Shown here: piece after piece, positions 44,681 to 53,690 of the stretch
Layout: each line of letters starts with the position of its first letter
Position numbering within the stretch: position 1 is the stretch's first letter
DNA from: Mobilibacterium timonense
Lineage (GTDB): Bacteria; Bacillota; Clostridia; Peptostreptococcales; Anaerovoracaceae
DNA length: 64,000 nt
Direction: 5' to 3'
Assembly: GCF_900155555.1 (NCBI RefSeq)
Contig: NZ_FUHN01000007.1
Location: forward strand, 117,357-181,356
Translations under genes and position numbers: made by a program
Notes under the pieces: model-generated
Database searches by the model: none
Seen by the model: the letters and a program-made list of their open reading frames with translations, nothing else
Told to the model about the DNA's origin: nothing

Positions 44681-45277
44681 GTGAAGACGGCGATTTTCGG
44701 AGGGACCTTCGATCCTGTGCACGAGGGGCACATCAATCTTGCCAGGCAGGCGGCGGAGTGTCTGTCGCTTGATCAGGTGATATTCGTTCCCAATTACATT
44801 TCTCCATTTAAACGGGACACAAAGGTCACGCCGGGAGAGATGCGGTGCGAGATGATCCGCCTGATACTTGGCAGACACAGGAGCTTCCGGTTGTCCGACT
44901 ACGAGATACGTATGGACAGACCATGCTACACCTGGGACACCCTGAACCACTTCGCAGGCATCTGCGGGAAGGATATCTGCTTTATCCTGGGCCTTGATTC
45001 TCTCATGACCCTCGACACCTGGTACCACGGGACAGACATCATCAGGAACTATCGCATGATAACCGGTGATCGGCCAGGTACATCAATGGAGAAGGCCAGG
45101 GAAAAGGCTTCTGAGTATCATGCGAAGTACGGCGGCCAGGTCGATTTCGTGCCGCTGGATCCTGTGGACGTATCCTCTCATGAGATCAGGAGAGAGATCA
45201 GCGCAGGGATGAACGAGGATCTCATTCCCCCCGAGGTGAAGGAATATATTGAGGAAAATGGACTATACAAAGACTGA
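44681..45277 (+). CDS. nadD: Nicotinate-nucleotide adenylyltransferase
   Basis: NadD joins ATP and nicotinate mononucleotide in NAD synthesis. The 198-residue protein has the nucleotidyl-transferase motif GGTFDPVHEGHI at the N-terminus and ISAGMNEDLIPPEVKEYIEENGLY at the C-terminus; the latter resembles the ISSTxIR-type end. The start is GTG at 44681. It overlaps yqeK by 20 nt, the standard nadD-yqeK-rsfS order. Together with NAD kinase at 1406-2209 it covers two NAD(P) steps in this window. Confidence 0.93.
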   Translation: MKTAIFGGTFDPVHEGHINLARQAAECLSLDQVIFVPNYISPFKRDTKVTPGEMRCEMIRLILGRHRSFRLSDYEIRMDRPCYTWDTLNHFAGICGKDICFILGLDSLMTLDTWYHGTDIIRNYRMITGDRPGTSMEKAREKASEYHAKYGGQVDFVPLDPVDVSSHEIRREISAGMNEDLIPPEVKEYIEENGLYKD

Positions 45278-45833
45278 CGAAATTAAAGAATATCTGGAGA
45301 AGACCCTGACGCCAAAGAGATACAACCACTCCCTGGGTGTCGCGAAGGAGGCTGTGAAGCTCGCTTCCATTTACGGTGTTGACCAGGAAAAGGCTTATTA
45401 CGCAGGGCTTGTCCACGATATCGCCAAGTGCTACTCTGTTGAGGAGATGAACAGGCAGATACGTGACTTTGGAATGTCCCTGTGGTACTGGAACAACCAG
45501 TCTCTGGCACATTCCAAGATAGGTAAGCGTATCCTTGCCAGAGACTTCGGAGTTGACGATGAGGACATTCTCAATGCGGTCTCGTATCACACCACCGGAA
45601 GATACGGTATGTCCATGCTCGAGGAGATAATCTATGTTGCTGACGCAGTTGAGGCGAGCAGGACGTACGAAGGTGTCAGACGATTGAGACACCTGGCCAG
45701 GTACAACATAGACGAAGCGTGCCTGGAGATCCTGGATTTCTGTATAGAGAGCATAACCGGCCGCAACAGGGTCCTGGACCCGGATACGCCAGAGGCGAGA
45801 AAGTACATCAAAGAGAAGTTACAAAGGAGATAG
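45258..45833 (+). CDS. yqeK: YqeK family HD-domain Ap4A hydrolase
   Basis: YqeK cuts diadenosine tetraphosphate to two ADP. The ATG at 45258 after GAGGAAA gives 191 residues. The HD metal site is seen as RYNHSLGVAKEAV (first His), GLVHDIAKC (HD pair), HSKIGKR and YHTTGRYGMS, matching the diiron HD family. It overlaps the end of nadD and is followed by rsfS. Confidence 0.9.
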   Translation: MDYTKTDEIKEYLEKTLTPKRYNHSLGVAKEAVKLASIYGVDQEKAYYAGLVHDIAKCYSVEEMNRQIRDFGMSLWYWNNQSLAHSKIGKRILARDFGVDDEDILNAVSYHTTGRYGMSMLEEIIYVADAVEASRTYEGVRRLRHLARYNIDEACLEILDFCIESITGRNRVLDPDTPEARKYIKEKLQRR

Positions 45834-45839
45834 TTGCTG

Positions 45840-46181
45840 ATGGAGATCAAGGAAGCAGCAGTAAAGATCGCTAAGGAGCTTTCAGACCGCAAGGGGAGGG
45901 ACATCGTCGTGATCGACATAGGAGAAAAGTCCAGCTTCGCGGATTACATGATAAACGTTACTGCGTCATCTGAGAGGCAGCTTGGGGCGCTGGGCGACAG
46001 TGCAGAGGATGCCGCAGTGAAGCTGGGACTGACTGTAAAGGGTATTGAAGGCCGGGGCGGAAGCGGCTGGATGCTCCTGGATCTGGGGGACATCATCATC
46101 AACGTGTTCACCGGAGAGACCAGGGAAAAGTATTCGATAGACAAGATCTGGAGCGACTGCCCGTCCGTGGAGATAGAGTAG
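45840..46181 (+). CDS. rsfS: Ribosomal silencing factor RsfS
   Basis: RsfS binds ribosomal protein uL14 and blocks subunit joining when nutrients are short. The start ATG 45840 (alternative TTG 45834) gives 113 residues. Family motifs present are [50 protein letters not shown] residues, and a C-terminal Y-S-I-D-K-IW. AAAGGAG lies just before. The gene order yqeK-rsfS-leuS is conserved in Firmicutes. Confidence 0.93.
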   Translation: MEIKEAAVKIAKELSDRKGRDIVVIDIGEKSSFADYMINVTASSERQLGALGDSAEDAAVKLGLTVKGIEGRGGSGWMLLDLGDIIINVFTGETREKYSIDKIWSDCPSVEIE

Positions 46182-46191
46182 AGGAGAAACG

Positions 46192-48672
46192 ATGAAGGAA
46201 AGATACGATTTCAAGTCCATAGAAGAAAAATGGCAAAAGATCTGGGAGGACGAGAAGGCCTTCGAGACAAGCGAGGATCACACTAAAGAAAAGTTCTATG
46301 ATCTGGAGATGTTCCCATATCCGTCTGGCAAGCTCCACATGGGCCACGTGAGAAACTACTCCATAGGAGACGTGATAGCCAGGTTCAAGAGGATGAAAGG
46401 GTACAACGTTCTCCACGTCATGGGCTGGGATTCCTTCGGTCTCCCTGCAGAAAATGCAGCTATCAAGCACAACATCCCACCGGCAGAGTGGACGGACTCC
46501 AATATAGCAGAGATGAGAAGACAGCTGAAATCACTGGGATTCAGCTATGACTGGGACAGAGAGGTGGCCACCTGCAAGGAAGATTATTACAAGTGGATGC
46601 AGTGGCTCTTCATCCAGTTCTACAACAAGGGACTGGCAGAGAAGAGAAACAGCTCAGTCAACTGGTGTCCGAGCTGCCAGACCGTTCTGGCAAATGAGCA
46701 GGTCGTGGACGGATGCTGTGAGAGATGTCACACTCCTGTAACGAAGAAACATCTTTCTCAGTGGTATCTCAAGATCACAGAGTACGCCGACAGGCTCCTG
46801 GAGAACCTGGACGATCTCCCGGGCTGGCCTGACAAGGTAAAGATGATGCAGAAAAACTGGATCGGCAGATCCACCGGTGCAGAGCTGGAGCTTGAGATCA
46901 AGAACTTCGACAAGAAGCTTTCTATCTACACTACCAGGCCTGACACCATCTATGGCGTCACCTTCATGGTACTCGCTCCTGAACACCCGTATGTAGAGGA
47001 GCTGGTAAAGGGCACAGAATACGAAGCCCCTGCGCGGGCGTACATCGAGGAGTGCGCGCACAAGTCCGAGATCGAGAGGACTTCTCTTTCCAAGGAAAAG
47101 ACAGGTGTGTTCATCGGCAGCTACTGCGTGAACCCTGTAAACGGAAAAGAGATCCCGATCTTCATTTCAGACTACGTAATGATGGATTACGGAACAGGAG
47201 CCATCATGGGCGTGCCTGCCCACGACCAGAGAGACTTCGATTTTGCGAAGAAATTCGATCTGGAGATAATTCCTGTCATCGACACCCACGATCCAGATGT
47301 TGACCTCAACAACATGACAGAGGCAACACCTGCAGAGGGTACAATGATCAATTCCGGAAAGTATGACGGAATGAACAACAAGGAGGCCATCAAGGCCATC
47401 ACAAGAGAGTTCCAGGAAAAAGGGATAGGAGGAGAGCAGGTCAACTACAAGCTGAGAGACTGGCTCATCTCCCGCCAGAGATACTGGGGATGCCCTATTC
47501 CTATGGTCTATTGTGAGGAGTGCGGCTGGGTACCTGAGAAGGAGGAAAACCTCCCTATCAGACTTCCTCTGGACGTGGAGTTCACAGGAAAGGGAGATTC
47601 ACCTCTCACCACCAGCGCAGAGTTCCAGAACACCGTTTGTCCGCACTGCGGAAGACCGGCCAGAAGGGAGATAGACACCATGGACACGTTCCTGGATTCC
47701 TCCTGGTACTTCCTGAGATACTGCGATCCTCACAACACGGAGAAGCCTTTTGACAAGGAAAAGGCCGACTACTGGATGAATGTGGACCAGTACATCGGAG
47801 GCGTGGAGCATGCGATACTCCACCTGCTGTACTCCAGATTTTTCCAGATGGTGCTCCACGATCTTGGACTCGTGGACGCAGAAGAACCGTTCAGGAACCT
47901 GCTCACACAGGGCATGGTCATCAAGGACGGAGCAAAGATGTCTAAGTCCCTTGGCAATGTTGTAAGCCCGGAAGAAATACAGCAGCGCTATGGTTCAGAT
48001 ACAGCAAGACTGTTTATCCTGTTCGCTGCCCCGCCTGAAAAGGAGCTGGACTGGTCCGATTCAGGAGTAGAGGGAAGCTACAGGTTCCTGAACAGGGTGT
48101 ACAGGCTTGTATATGATTACATCGTAAATATAAGAGGGAATCAGAAGCCTGGTGAGAAGTTCACCATCAACGGAGATAGAGACAAGGCTCTGAACTACGC
48201 CCTCAATGGAACGATCAAGAAAGTTACAGAGGATGCGGGCGGACGTTACAGTTTCAACACTGCCATCAGTTCCATCATGGAGCTGGTGAACGAGCTCTAC
48301 AAGTACAAGCTGTCAGGTGAGATAAACCTGCCTCTCATGGAGCACGCGCTGAACTGCCTTCTCCTGATCCTCAACCCATTCGTACCTCATATCACAGAAG
48401 AACTGTGGAGCGAAATGGGGCACAAGGAAAGGATATATCAGACTCCTTGGCCGGACTATGACGAGTCCGCACTGGTGCTGGACGAGATCGAGGTGATAGT
48501 CCAGATCAACGGCAAGCTGAAGGACAAGCTGGTAGTTCCTAGAGACACAGATAAGGAGACGTTAGAGGAATTGGCAAAGGCCAGCAGTAAAGTTCAGGCA
48601 GGATGCGAAGGCAAGAACATCGTCAAGAGCATCGTTATTCCGGGCAAGCTTGTGAACTTTGTAGTAAAGTAG
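46192..48672 (+). CDS. leuS: Leucyl-tRNA synthetase
   Basis: The 826-residue class I synthetase has the HIGH-type motif [10 protein letters not shown] at about 43-52. A zinc-like CPSCQ...CCERC insertion, a CP1 editing domain ([33 protein letters not shown]) and the tRNA-binding KMSKS motif AKMSKSLGN at about 582 follow. Length and order are typical. It charges the leucine tRNAs such as those at 33979-34203. No T-box leader is seen in the 10-nt gap before it. Confidence 0.97.
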   Translation: MKERYDFKSIEEKWQKIWEDEKAFETSEDHTKEKFYDLEMFPYPSGKLHMGHVRNYSIGDVIARFKRMKGYNVLHVMGWDSFGLPAENAAIKHNIPPAEWTDSNIAEMRRQLKSLGFSYDWDREVATCKEDYYKWMQWLFIQFYNKGLAEKRNSSVNWCPSCQTVLANEQVVDGCCERCHTPVTKKHLSQWYLKITEYADRLLENLDDLPGWPDKVKMMQKNWIGRSTGAELELEIKNFDKKLSIYTTRPDTIYGVTFMVLAPEHPYVEELVKGTEYEAPARAYIEECAHKSEIERTSLSKEKTGVFIGSYCVNPVNGKEIPIFISDYVMMDYGTGAIMGVPAHDQRDFDFAKKFDLEIIPVIDTHDPDVDLNNMTEATPAEGTMINSGKYDGMNNKEAIKAITREFQEKGIGGEQVNYKLRDWLISRQRYWGCPIPMVYCEECGWVPEKEENLPIRLPLDVEFTGKGDSPLTTSAEFQNTVCPHCGRPARREIDTMDTFLDSSWYFLRYCDPHNTEKPFDKEKADYWMNVDQYIGGVEHAILHLLYSRFFQMVLHDLGLVDAEEPFRNLLTQGMVIKDGAKMSKSLGNVVSPEEIQQRYGSDTARLFILFAAPPEKELDWSDSGVEGSYRFLNRVYRLVYDYIVNIRGNQKPGEKFTINGDRDKALNYALNGTIKKVTEDAGGRYSFNTAISSIMELVNELYKYKLSGEINLPLMEHALNCLLLILNPFVPHITEELWSEMGHKERIYQTPWPDYDESALVLDEIEVIVQINGKLKDKLVVPRDTDKETLEELAKASSKVQAGCEGKNIVKSIVIPGKLVNFVVK

Positions 48673-48697
48673 AGCCTTTGTCCAGTACCCTGAATTT

Positions 48698-50653
48698 ATG
48701 GAAAGAGTAAACGACAGAAACAAGACGGGATCCAGGAAGTCAAACGGTCCGGCTCAGGCCGGTACCGGAAAAAATCAGAGAAGATCCCGTTCCTCCGGGA
48801 GGAAGAACGCCATCCCGGAAAGAGCCCGAAAGGGTGGAAGTCAGAAAAGCGACTTAAAAGAAACAAAACAGAATATCCTGAACACCGGTGATAAAAGGCA
48901 GAACCAGAAGAAGCAGAATCAGGATCAGAACCGGGTCAGGAGCAACAAGCAGAAGCGCAAGGACGACGCTGAGCAGAGGCGGAGAAAGCAGAAGGGGTCG
49001 GGAGACCCGCTGAGGATAATCCCTCTTGGCGGGCTGAAGGAGATCGGAAAGAACATAACTCTGATCGAGTTCAGGAACCAGATCGTCATTGTGGATTGTG
49101 GTTTCTCGTTCCCTGAGGACGAAATGTTCGGGATCGATGTAGTCATCCCGGATTTCACCTACATCAGGGAGAATGCGAGCAAGATCAAGGGCCTGCTGAT
49201 AACCCACGGACACGAGGACCATATCGGAGGCGTCCCATATCTCCTGAAGGAGATCAATGTGCCTATCTACGGGTCGGCTCTGGCCTGCGGCCTCATCGAA
49301 AACAAGCTGGCCGAGCACAACATGAAGGCGGATCTCCATCCAATACAGGCAGGAGACGTGCTCACGCTAGGATGCTTCACGGTCGAGGCCGTGAGGACGA
49401 ACCACAGCATCCCTGATTCCATGGCCTTTTCTATAAAATGCGATGGAGGACACGTGCTCCACACGGGAGATTTCAAGGTGGATTACACCCCTCTCGACGG
49501 AAAGAGGATAAATCTCAGCAGGCTTGCGGAGCTGGGCGACGAAGGTGTCGACGTGATGCTTTGCGACAGCACCAACGTTCTGAGGAGCGGATACACGCCG
49601 TCGGAGAAGATAGTGATCGACTCGATGAACCAGATTTTCGACAGGACGGACAAACGGATAATAATCGCGACGTTCTCTTCGAACATCTACAGGCTCAAAT
49701 ACTTCATGGAGGCGTCCATACAACACGGGAGACAGATCGCCGTGTCCGGGCGTTCCATGGAAAAGTGTGTAAGGCTCGCCAGAGAGCTGGGATATCTGGA
49801 TGTACCGGAGACGGCATTCGTGGATATCAGGAGGATAAACAACATCCCTGACAGCAGGCTCACCATCGTGACCACAGGAAGCCAGGGAGAGCCGATGTCC
49901 GCGCTGACCAGGATGGCCAACGACAACCACAAGGCGGTCAAACTGAAAAAGGGAGACGTCGTGGTCTTTTCCTCCAGCCCTATACCGGGCAACGAGAAGA
50001 CCATCACCAACGTGGTCAACAAGCTCTTTGAGAAACACGTGCAGGTATTCCAGTCGGATTCCGTGGATATCCACGTTTCCGGACACGCGTGCAAAGAGGA
50101 ACTCAAGCTCATGCACTCCCTTGTGAGGCCGAAGTATTTCATCCCCGCACACGGAGAGTACAGGCACCTGGTAGAGCATGCGCAGCTCGCAGAGGATCTC
50201 GGGATGAACAAGGGTAACGTGTTCATCCTCAGCAACGGAGACTCTCTCGTCATCAGGAACAAGCAGGCAAAAATGGAACCTAAGTACGCGCCTGCAGAGG
50301 ACGTTCTGGTGGATGGATACGGCATCGGCGATGTGGGAAATGTGGTCCTGAGAGACAGGAAACAGCTGTCGGAGGCTGGACTCATAGTTATCTCAGCCGC
50401 TGTGAACAGCAGAACGGGAGAGCTTATGGCACCGCCGGAGCTCATCACGAGAGGCTTCATTTATGTTAAAGAAAACGGCCCTCTTATTGAAGAGGCCACA
50501 AAGGTCGTCTATAATGCCATGGACGGACTTAGCAGAAATGAAGCTAAGGATCTTCAGACCCTTAAGGGCGCGCTGAAGGACGCCATGCGTTCCTTCATTT
50601 TCAAGAAGACCAGGAGGAATCCTGTGATCCTTCCTGTGATCCTGTATGTATAG
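48698..50653 (+). CDS. rnj: Ribonuclease J with a long basic N-terminal extension
   Basis: RNase J degrades and matures RNA by endo- and 5'-3' exonuclease action. The beta-CASP metallo-beta-lactamase body begins near residue 105 (RIIPLGGLKEIGKN). The motif THGHEDHIGG is at about 169-178, with HTGDFKVD and the beta-CASP residues in VSGHA and PAHGEYRH. The first roughly 100 residues are rich in Lys, Arg, Gln, Asn and Gly and look disordered; homologues of about 550 residues lack this. An RNA-binding tail is inferred. The reading frame has no internal start with a better ribosome site. Confidence 0.92.
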   Translation: MERVNDRNKTGSRKSNGPAQAGTGKNQRRSRSSGRKNAIPERARKGGSQKSDLKETKQNILNTGDKRQNQKKQNQDQNRVRSNKQKRKDDAEQRRRKQKGSGDPLRIIPLGGLKEIGKNITLIEFRNQIVIVDCGFSFPEDEMFGIDVVIPDFTYIRENASKIKGLLITHGHEDHIGGVPYLLKEINVPIYGSALACGLIENKLAEHNMKADLHPIQAGDVLTLGCFTVEAVRTNHSIPDSMAFSIKCDGGHVLHTGDFKVDYTPLDGKRINLSRLAELGDEGVDVMLCDSTNVLRSGYTPSEKIVIDSMNQIFDRTDKRIIIATFSSNIYRLKYFMEASIQHGRQIAVSGRSMEKCVRLARELGYLDVPETAFVDIRRINNIPDSRLTIVTTGSQGEPMSALTRMANDNHKAVKLKKGDVVVFSSSPIPGNEKTITNVVNKLFEKHVQVFQSDSVDIHVSGHACKEELKLMHSLVRPKYFIPAHGEYRHLVEHAQLAEDLGMNKGNVFILSNGDSLVIRNKQAKMEPKYAPAEDVLVDGYGIGDVGNVVLRDRKQLSEAGLIVISAAVNSRTGELMAPPELITRGFIYVKENGPLIEEATKVVYNAMDGLSRNEAKDLQTLKGALKDAMRSFIFKKTRRNPVILPVILYV

Positions 50654-50662
50654 GAGGTCCAC

Positions 50663-51004
50663 ATGAACGTATACGAGGAAGCTCACGACCTGGCGAGAGC
50701 CATAAAGGAAAGCGGAGAATTCAAGGAGTTCGATGAGGCCAGGAAAGGCATCGAAAGCGATCCTCAGCTCGTGGAGATGGTGAAGCAGATGGAGTCTCTC
50801 CAGATGCAGATCCAGCTCAGGCAGGCGCAGGGCGGCGAGCTCGATCAGGACATGCTCAGCCAGCTTCAGAGCCTGACTGCCATGATGATGACGAAGCCGC
50901 AGGCTGCAGGGTATATACAGTCTCTCACCAGATTTTCTGTGATGATGAAGGACGTTTATGATATACTAGCAGAGGCTGTGGGTAATAAAATGCCAGGCAT
51001 GTAA
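50663..51004 (+). CDS. YlbF-family protein
   Basis: The 113-residue, mostly helical protein resembles YlbF/YmcA-type (RicF-like) proteins: an N-terminal MNVYEEAHDLARAIKES, then FKEFDEARKGIESDP and a long hydrophilic helix. In Bacillus these proteins act with RNase Y in mRNA processing. Its location directly after RNase J (9-nt gap) fits a role in RNA turnover, but this is inference. Confidence 0.8.
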   Translation: MNVYEEAHDLARAIKESGEFKEFDEARKGIESDPQLVEMVKQMESLQMQIQLRQAQGGELDQDMLSQLQSLTAMMMTKPQAAGYIQSLTRFSVMMKDVYDILAEAVGNKMPGM

Positions 51005-51028
51005 CGAATGTGCCGCTTTCCGGCGGCA

Positions 51029-51056
51029 TTGACAGAAATATTTGACACGTTATTCC
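51029..51056 (+). promoter_or_regulatory. Possible efp promoter
   Basis: TTGACA at 51029-51034 lies 16 nt upstream of a weak TATTCC at 51051-51056. Just before it is a TGCCGC/GCGGCA hairpin at 51010-51027 that may end the preceding transcript. Confidence 0.4.
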
Positions 51057-51088
51057 ATTAGAAGACGATCGATTAAGGAGAGAGACAG

Positions 51089-51652
51089 ATGATCACAGCA
51101 GGAGATTTCAGAAAGGGTATGACCTTTGAGATGAACGGCGAGCCACATGTAGTACTTGACTTCCAGCACGTAAAGCCGGGTAAGGGCGCTGCTTTCGTCA
51201 GGACAAAATACAGAAACATCCTCACAGGAGCTACACGCGAGGAGGCATTCAACCCTAACGACAAGTTCGAGACAGCAAGGATCGAGACAAAGCAGATGCA
51301 GTATCTCTACAGCGATGGTGAGCTGTATTACTTCATGGATACAGAGACATATGATCAGATCCCTCTGACATATGACCTGGTTGAGAACGCTATCAAGTAC
51401 ATCAGAGAGAACGATACTGCTACCGTAAAGTTCTACAAGGACAACGCCTTTGACGTAGAGGCTCCTAACTTCGTTGACCTGGTCGTTACAGAGACCGAGC
51501 CGGGCGTAAAGGGAGATACGGCAACAAACGTTACAAAGGCTGCGACCGTAGAGACCGGAACAGTTATCCAGGTCCCTATTTTCATCGAAGAGGGAGAGAA
51601 GATCCAGATCGACACCAGGACAGGTGAGTATCTGGGAAGATCAAAGGAGTAG
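51089..51652 (+). CDS. efp: Elongation factor P
   Basis: EF-P relieves ribosomes stalled at proline runs. The 187-residue protein has the KOW-like N-terminal domain with the exposed loop [13 protein letters not shown], where Lys32 is at the position modified in other species. Two OB domains follow, ending [28 protein letters not shown] precedes the ATG. The gene likely has its own promoter and is followed by mltG. Confidence 0.97.
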   Translation: MITAGDFRKGMTFEMNGEPHVVLDFQHVKPGKGAAFVRTKYRNILTGATREEAFNPNDKFETARIETKQMQYLYSDGELYYFMDTETYDQIPLTYDLVENAIKYIRENDTATVKFYKDNAFDVEAPNFVDLVVTETEPGVKGDTATNVTKAATVETGTVIQVPIFIEEGEKIQIDTRTGEYLGRSKE

Positions 51653-51693
51653 TCTTTCTGTCTCCCGGGATCATCTGAAACGAAAGGATTTAA

Positions 51694-52755
51694 ATGAACA
51701 AAACTGTAAAGAAAACAATTATCGTCCTGGTTGTGCTTCTGGCTATAGTGGTGGCTATCAGTCTCGTGCTTTACGGGCTGAACAGACCGGTCGACAGGAG
51801 CGATCAGACGTATAAGAACGTGACTATACAGCAGGGCTCTTCCACAGAGGATATTGCAAAGACTCTCAAGAAGGAGAAGCTTATCAACAGCGTCAGCCAG
51901 TACAAGTTCCTCTCCAGGATATGGAGATATGACGGACAGTACAAGGCGGGTATATACTCTCTTTCTCCGAGCATGACCAAGAGTGAGATAGCCGATGTCA
52001 TTAAAGCCGGACAGAGCCAGGCTCTTACAGTGACCATCCCGGAGGGGTATACCGTCGAGCAGACCGCTCAGCTCCTGGCGGATCAGGGGCTCGTGGACAA
52101 GGACAAGTTCCTCGATGTCTGCGCAAACGGGGACTTTTCAAAATTCTCTTTCGTCCCTGCCGATAAGAGCGGAGATGCCCACAGGCTCGAGGGATTCCTG
52201 TACCCTGAGACGTATCAGGTGCCGGTCGGTGCTGATGAGGAACAGATCGTGACCATCATGCTGAACCAGTTCCAGACGGTGTACAACACCAGATACCAGA
52301 AGAAGGCTGAATCCATGGGCCTGACCACCGAGCAGGTGATCACTATCGCATCCCTCATCGAGAAGGAAGCTGCCGTGGACGAGGACAGGGGAAAAGTGGC
52401 CAGCGTCATCTACAACAGGTTGAAAGCTGATATGCCGCTTCAGTTCTGCTCCAGTGTTCAGTATGTGCTGGGATTGCAGGGAATACACAGGGAGATCCTC
52501 ACGAATGCGGACACCCAGATCGATTCTCCGTATAACACTTACACTCACACTGGCCTGCCTCCTGCGCCGATCTGTTCCCCGGGCAAGGCCTCTATAAGAG
52601 CTGCCCTGTGGCCTGATGACACTGACTACATGTACTTTGTCGTCAGCTACAAGCTTGACGGTACCAATGAGTTCACCAGTGACTACGATGAGTTCCAGAA
52701 GCTTACTGAGAAGTATGCCAAGGCCATCGAGAAGAGGGACAGCAAGAACAACTAG
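51694..52755 (+). CDS. mltG: Endolytic murein transglycosylase MltG
   Basis: MltG cuts nascent peptidoglycan strands near the membrane. The 353-residue protein has one N-terminal membrane helix (about 6-29), a LysM-like region (IPEGYTVEQTAQLLADQG) and the YceG catalytic domain. The catalytic Glu lies in IASLIEKEAAVDEDR, and later motifs are SPYNTYTHTGLPPAPICSPG-type and NEF-x-SDYDEF. It is followed by trmR and trhP, the same order as yrrL-yrrM-yrrN/O in Bacillus. Confidence 0.92.
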   Translation: MNKTVKKTIIVLVVLLAIVVAISLVLYGLNRPVDRSDQTYKNVTIQQGSSTEDIAKTLKKEKLINSVSQYKFLSRIWRYDGQYKAGIYSLSPSMTKSEIADVIKAGQSQALTVTIPEGYTVEQTAQLLADQGLVDKDKFLDVCANGDFSKFSFVPADKSGDAHRLEGFLYPETYQVPVGADEEQIVTIMLNQFQTVYNTRYQKKAESMGLTTEQVITIASLIEKEAAVDEDRGKVASVIYNRLKADMPLQFCSSVQYVLGLQGIHREILTNADTQIDSPYNTYTHTGLPPAPICSPGKASIRAALWPDDTDYMYFVVSYKLDGTNEFTSDYDEFQKLTEKYAKAIEKRDSKNN

Positions 52756-52778
52756 CTTAAGAACAAGCGCAGAATAAG

Positions 52779-52808
52779 TGTCTGGCCGTTGTTGCGGTCA
52801 GACATTTG
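52779..52808 (+). repeat. Hairpin between mltG and trmR
   Basis: TGTCTGGCCG (52779-52788) and CGGTCAGACA (52795-52804) form a 10-bp stem with a six-base loop. Only TTT follows, so it is a poor terminator. It could partly end mltG transcripts or shield the start of trmR, where no Shine-Dalgarno sequence is visible. Confidence 0.65.
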
Positions 52809-52826
52809 GCGTATATACAACCATTC

Positions 52827-53633
52827 ATGAACATAGTCAACGACAAGATAACAGATTATCTGAGATCATTTCACCGGCCAGTGGATGACGACCTGGAAGA
52901 GCTCCGGAATAAGTGTGTGGAGGGGAGGATCCCGCTCATCCTGCCGGAGACGGAGGACTTCCTGAGAGTCCTTCTTTCCATCACAAGGCCCAGTGGCATC
53001 CTGGAAGTGGGGACAGCATGGGGATATTCCTCTGCGCTGTTCGCGAAGCTTCTACCTGATGCCATGATAACGACCATAGAAAAATCGGAGAGGGTCAGGG
53101 AAAAGGCTAGATTCAACCATGAACAGATGGGTGTCGCCTCCCGTATCGATGCCGTGCAGGGAGACGGGGGAGAGGTACTCAAATATATGGCGGACATGAG
53201 GGAGGACCGGGAAAAGGTCATTGAAGATCTTCTGCGCAGAGTGCAGGAAGATCCGGAGACAGCCTTCGCCGGTGCTCCGACCGCAGTGGACGAACCGGAC
53301 TGGGAGCCCGACATCATGACGGAGTCCAGGATCGAGGACATATCCCGTGCATCCGAAGGTACATACGATTTTCTGTTCATAGATGCGGCCAAGAGCCACT
53401 ACAGGGAATTCCTGGATCAGGGCCTGAGGCTCCTGGAGCCGGGATCGGTGATCTTGTGCGACAATGTTCTCATGAAGGCATCCGTCATCGACGACGGATA
53501 CGACGGCCACAGAAGACACAGGACGAACGTAAAGAGGATGCACGAGTTTATCGAATACCTGTGTGGCAGGGCTGATCTGGAGACGGTGATCATGAGCTGC
53601 GGGGACGGTCTCGCCCTCTCCAGAATGATCTGA
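52827..53633 (+). CDS. trmR: O-methyltransferase, probable tRNA mo5U34 methyltransferase TrmR
   Basis: This is a SAM-dependent O-methyltransferase of the YrrM/TrmR type, which converts ho5U to mo5U at tRNA position 34. Motif I is LEVGTAWGYSSALFAKLLPD; FIDAAKSHYREFLD is the metal-site region, and ILCDNVLMKASV follows. ATG 52827 (268 residues) matches the family start (MNIVNDK); TTG 52806 is the alternative. About 35 acidic residues are inserted between the cofactor domain and FLFIDAA, making it longer than the usual 215. The next gene encodes the matching ho5U-forming U32 protein, supporting the call. Confidence 0.8.
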   Translation: MNIVNDKITDYLRSFHRPVDDDLEELRNKCVEGRIPLILPETEDFLRVLLSITRPSGILEVGTAWGYSSALFAKLLPDAMITTIEKSERVREKARFNHEQMGVASRIDAVQGDGGEVLKYMADMREDREKVIEDLLRRVQEDPETAFAGAPTAVDEPDWEPDIMTESRIEDISRASEGTYDFLFIDAAKSHYREFLDQGLRLLEPGSVILCDNVLMKASVIDDGYDGHRRHRTNVKRMHEFIEYLCGRADLETVIMSCGDGLALSRMI

Positions 53634-53648
53634 TAATGTTATCAGATC
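53627..53648 (+). repeat. 22-bp palindrome at the trmR stop codon
   Basis: GATCTGATAA and TTATCAGATC are perfect inverted halves around TG, spanning the TGA of trmR. No T-run follows. It may be a protein-binding dyad or a short RNA stem in front of the U32 gene at 53691. Confidence 0.6.
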
Positions 53649-53690
53649 GATATACGACATAATTACAACACAGGAAAGCACGAATCATAT

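Noticed and set aside
41600..46192. T-box riboswitches ahead of hisS, aspS or leuS
   Set aside because: The gaps before these genes are only 3-17 nt, leaving no room for a T-box leader, and no T-box core sequence was seen.
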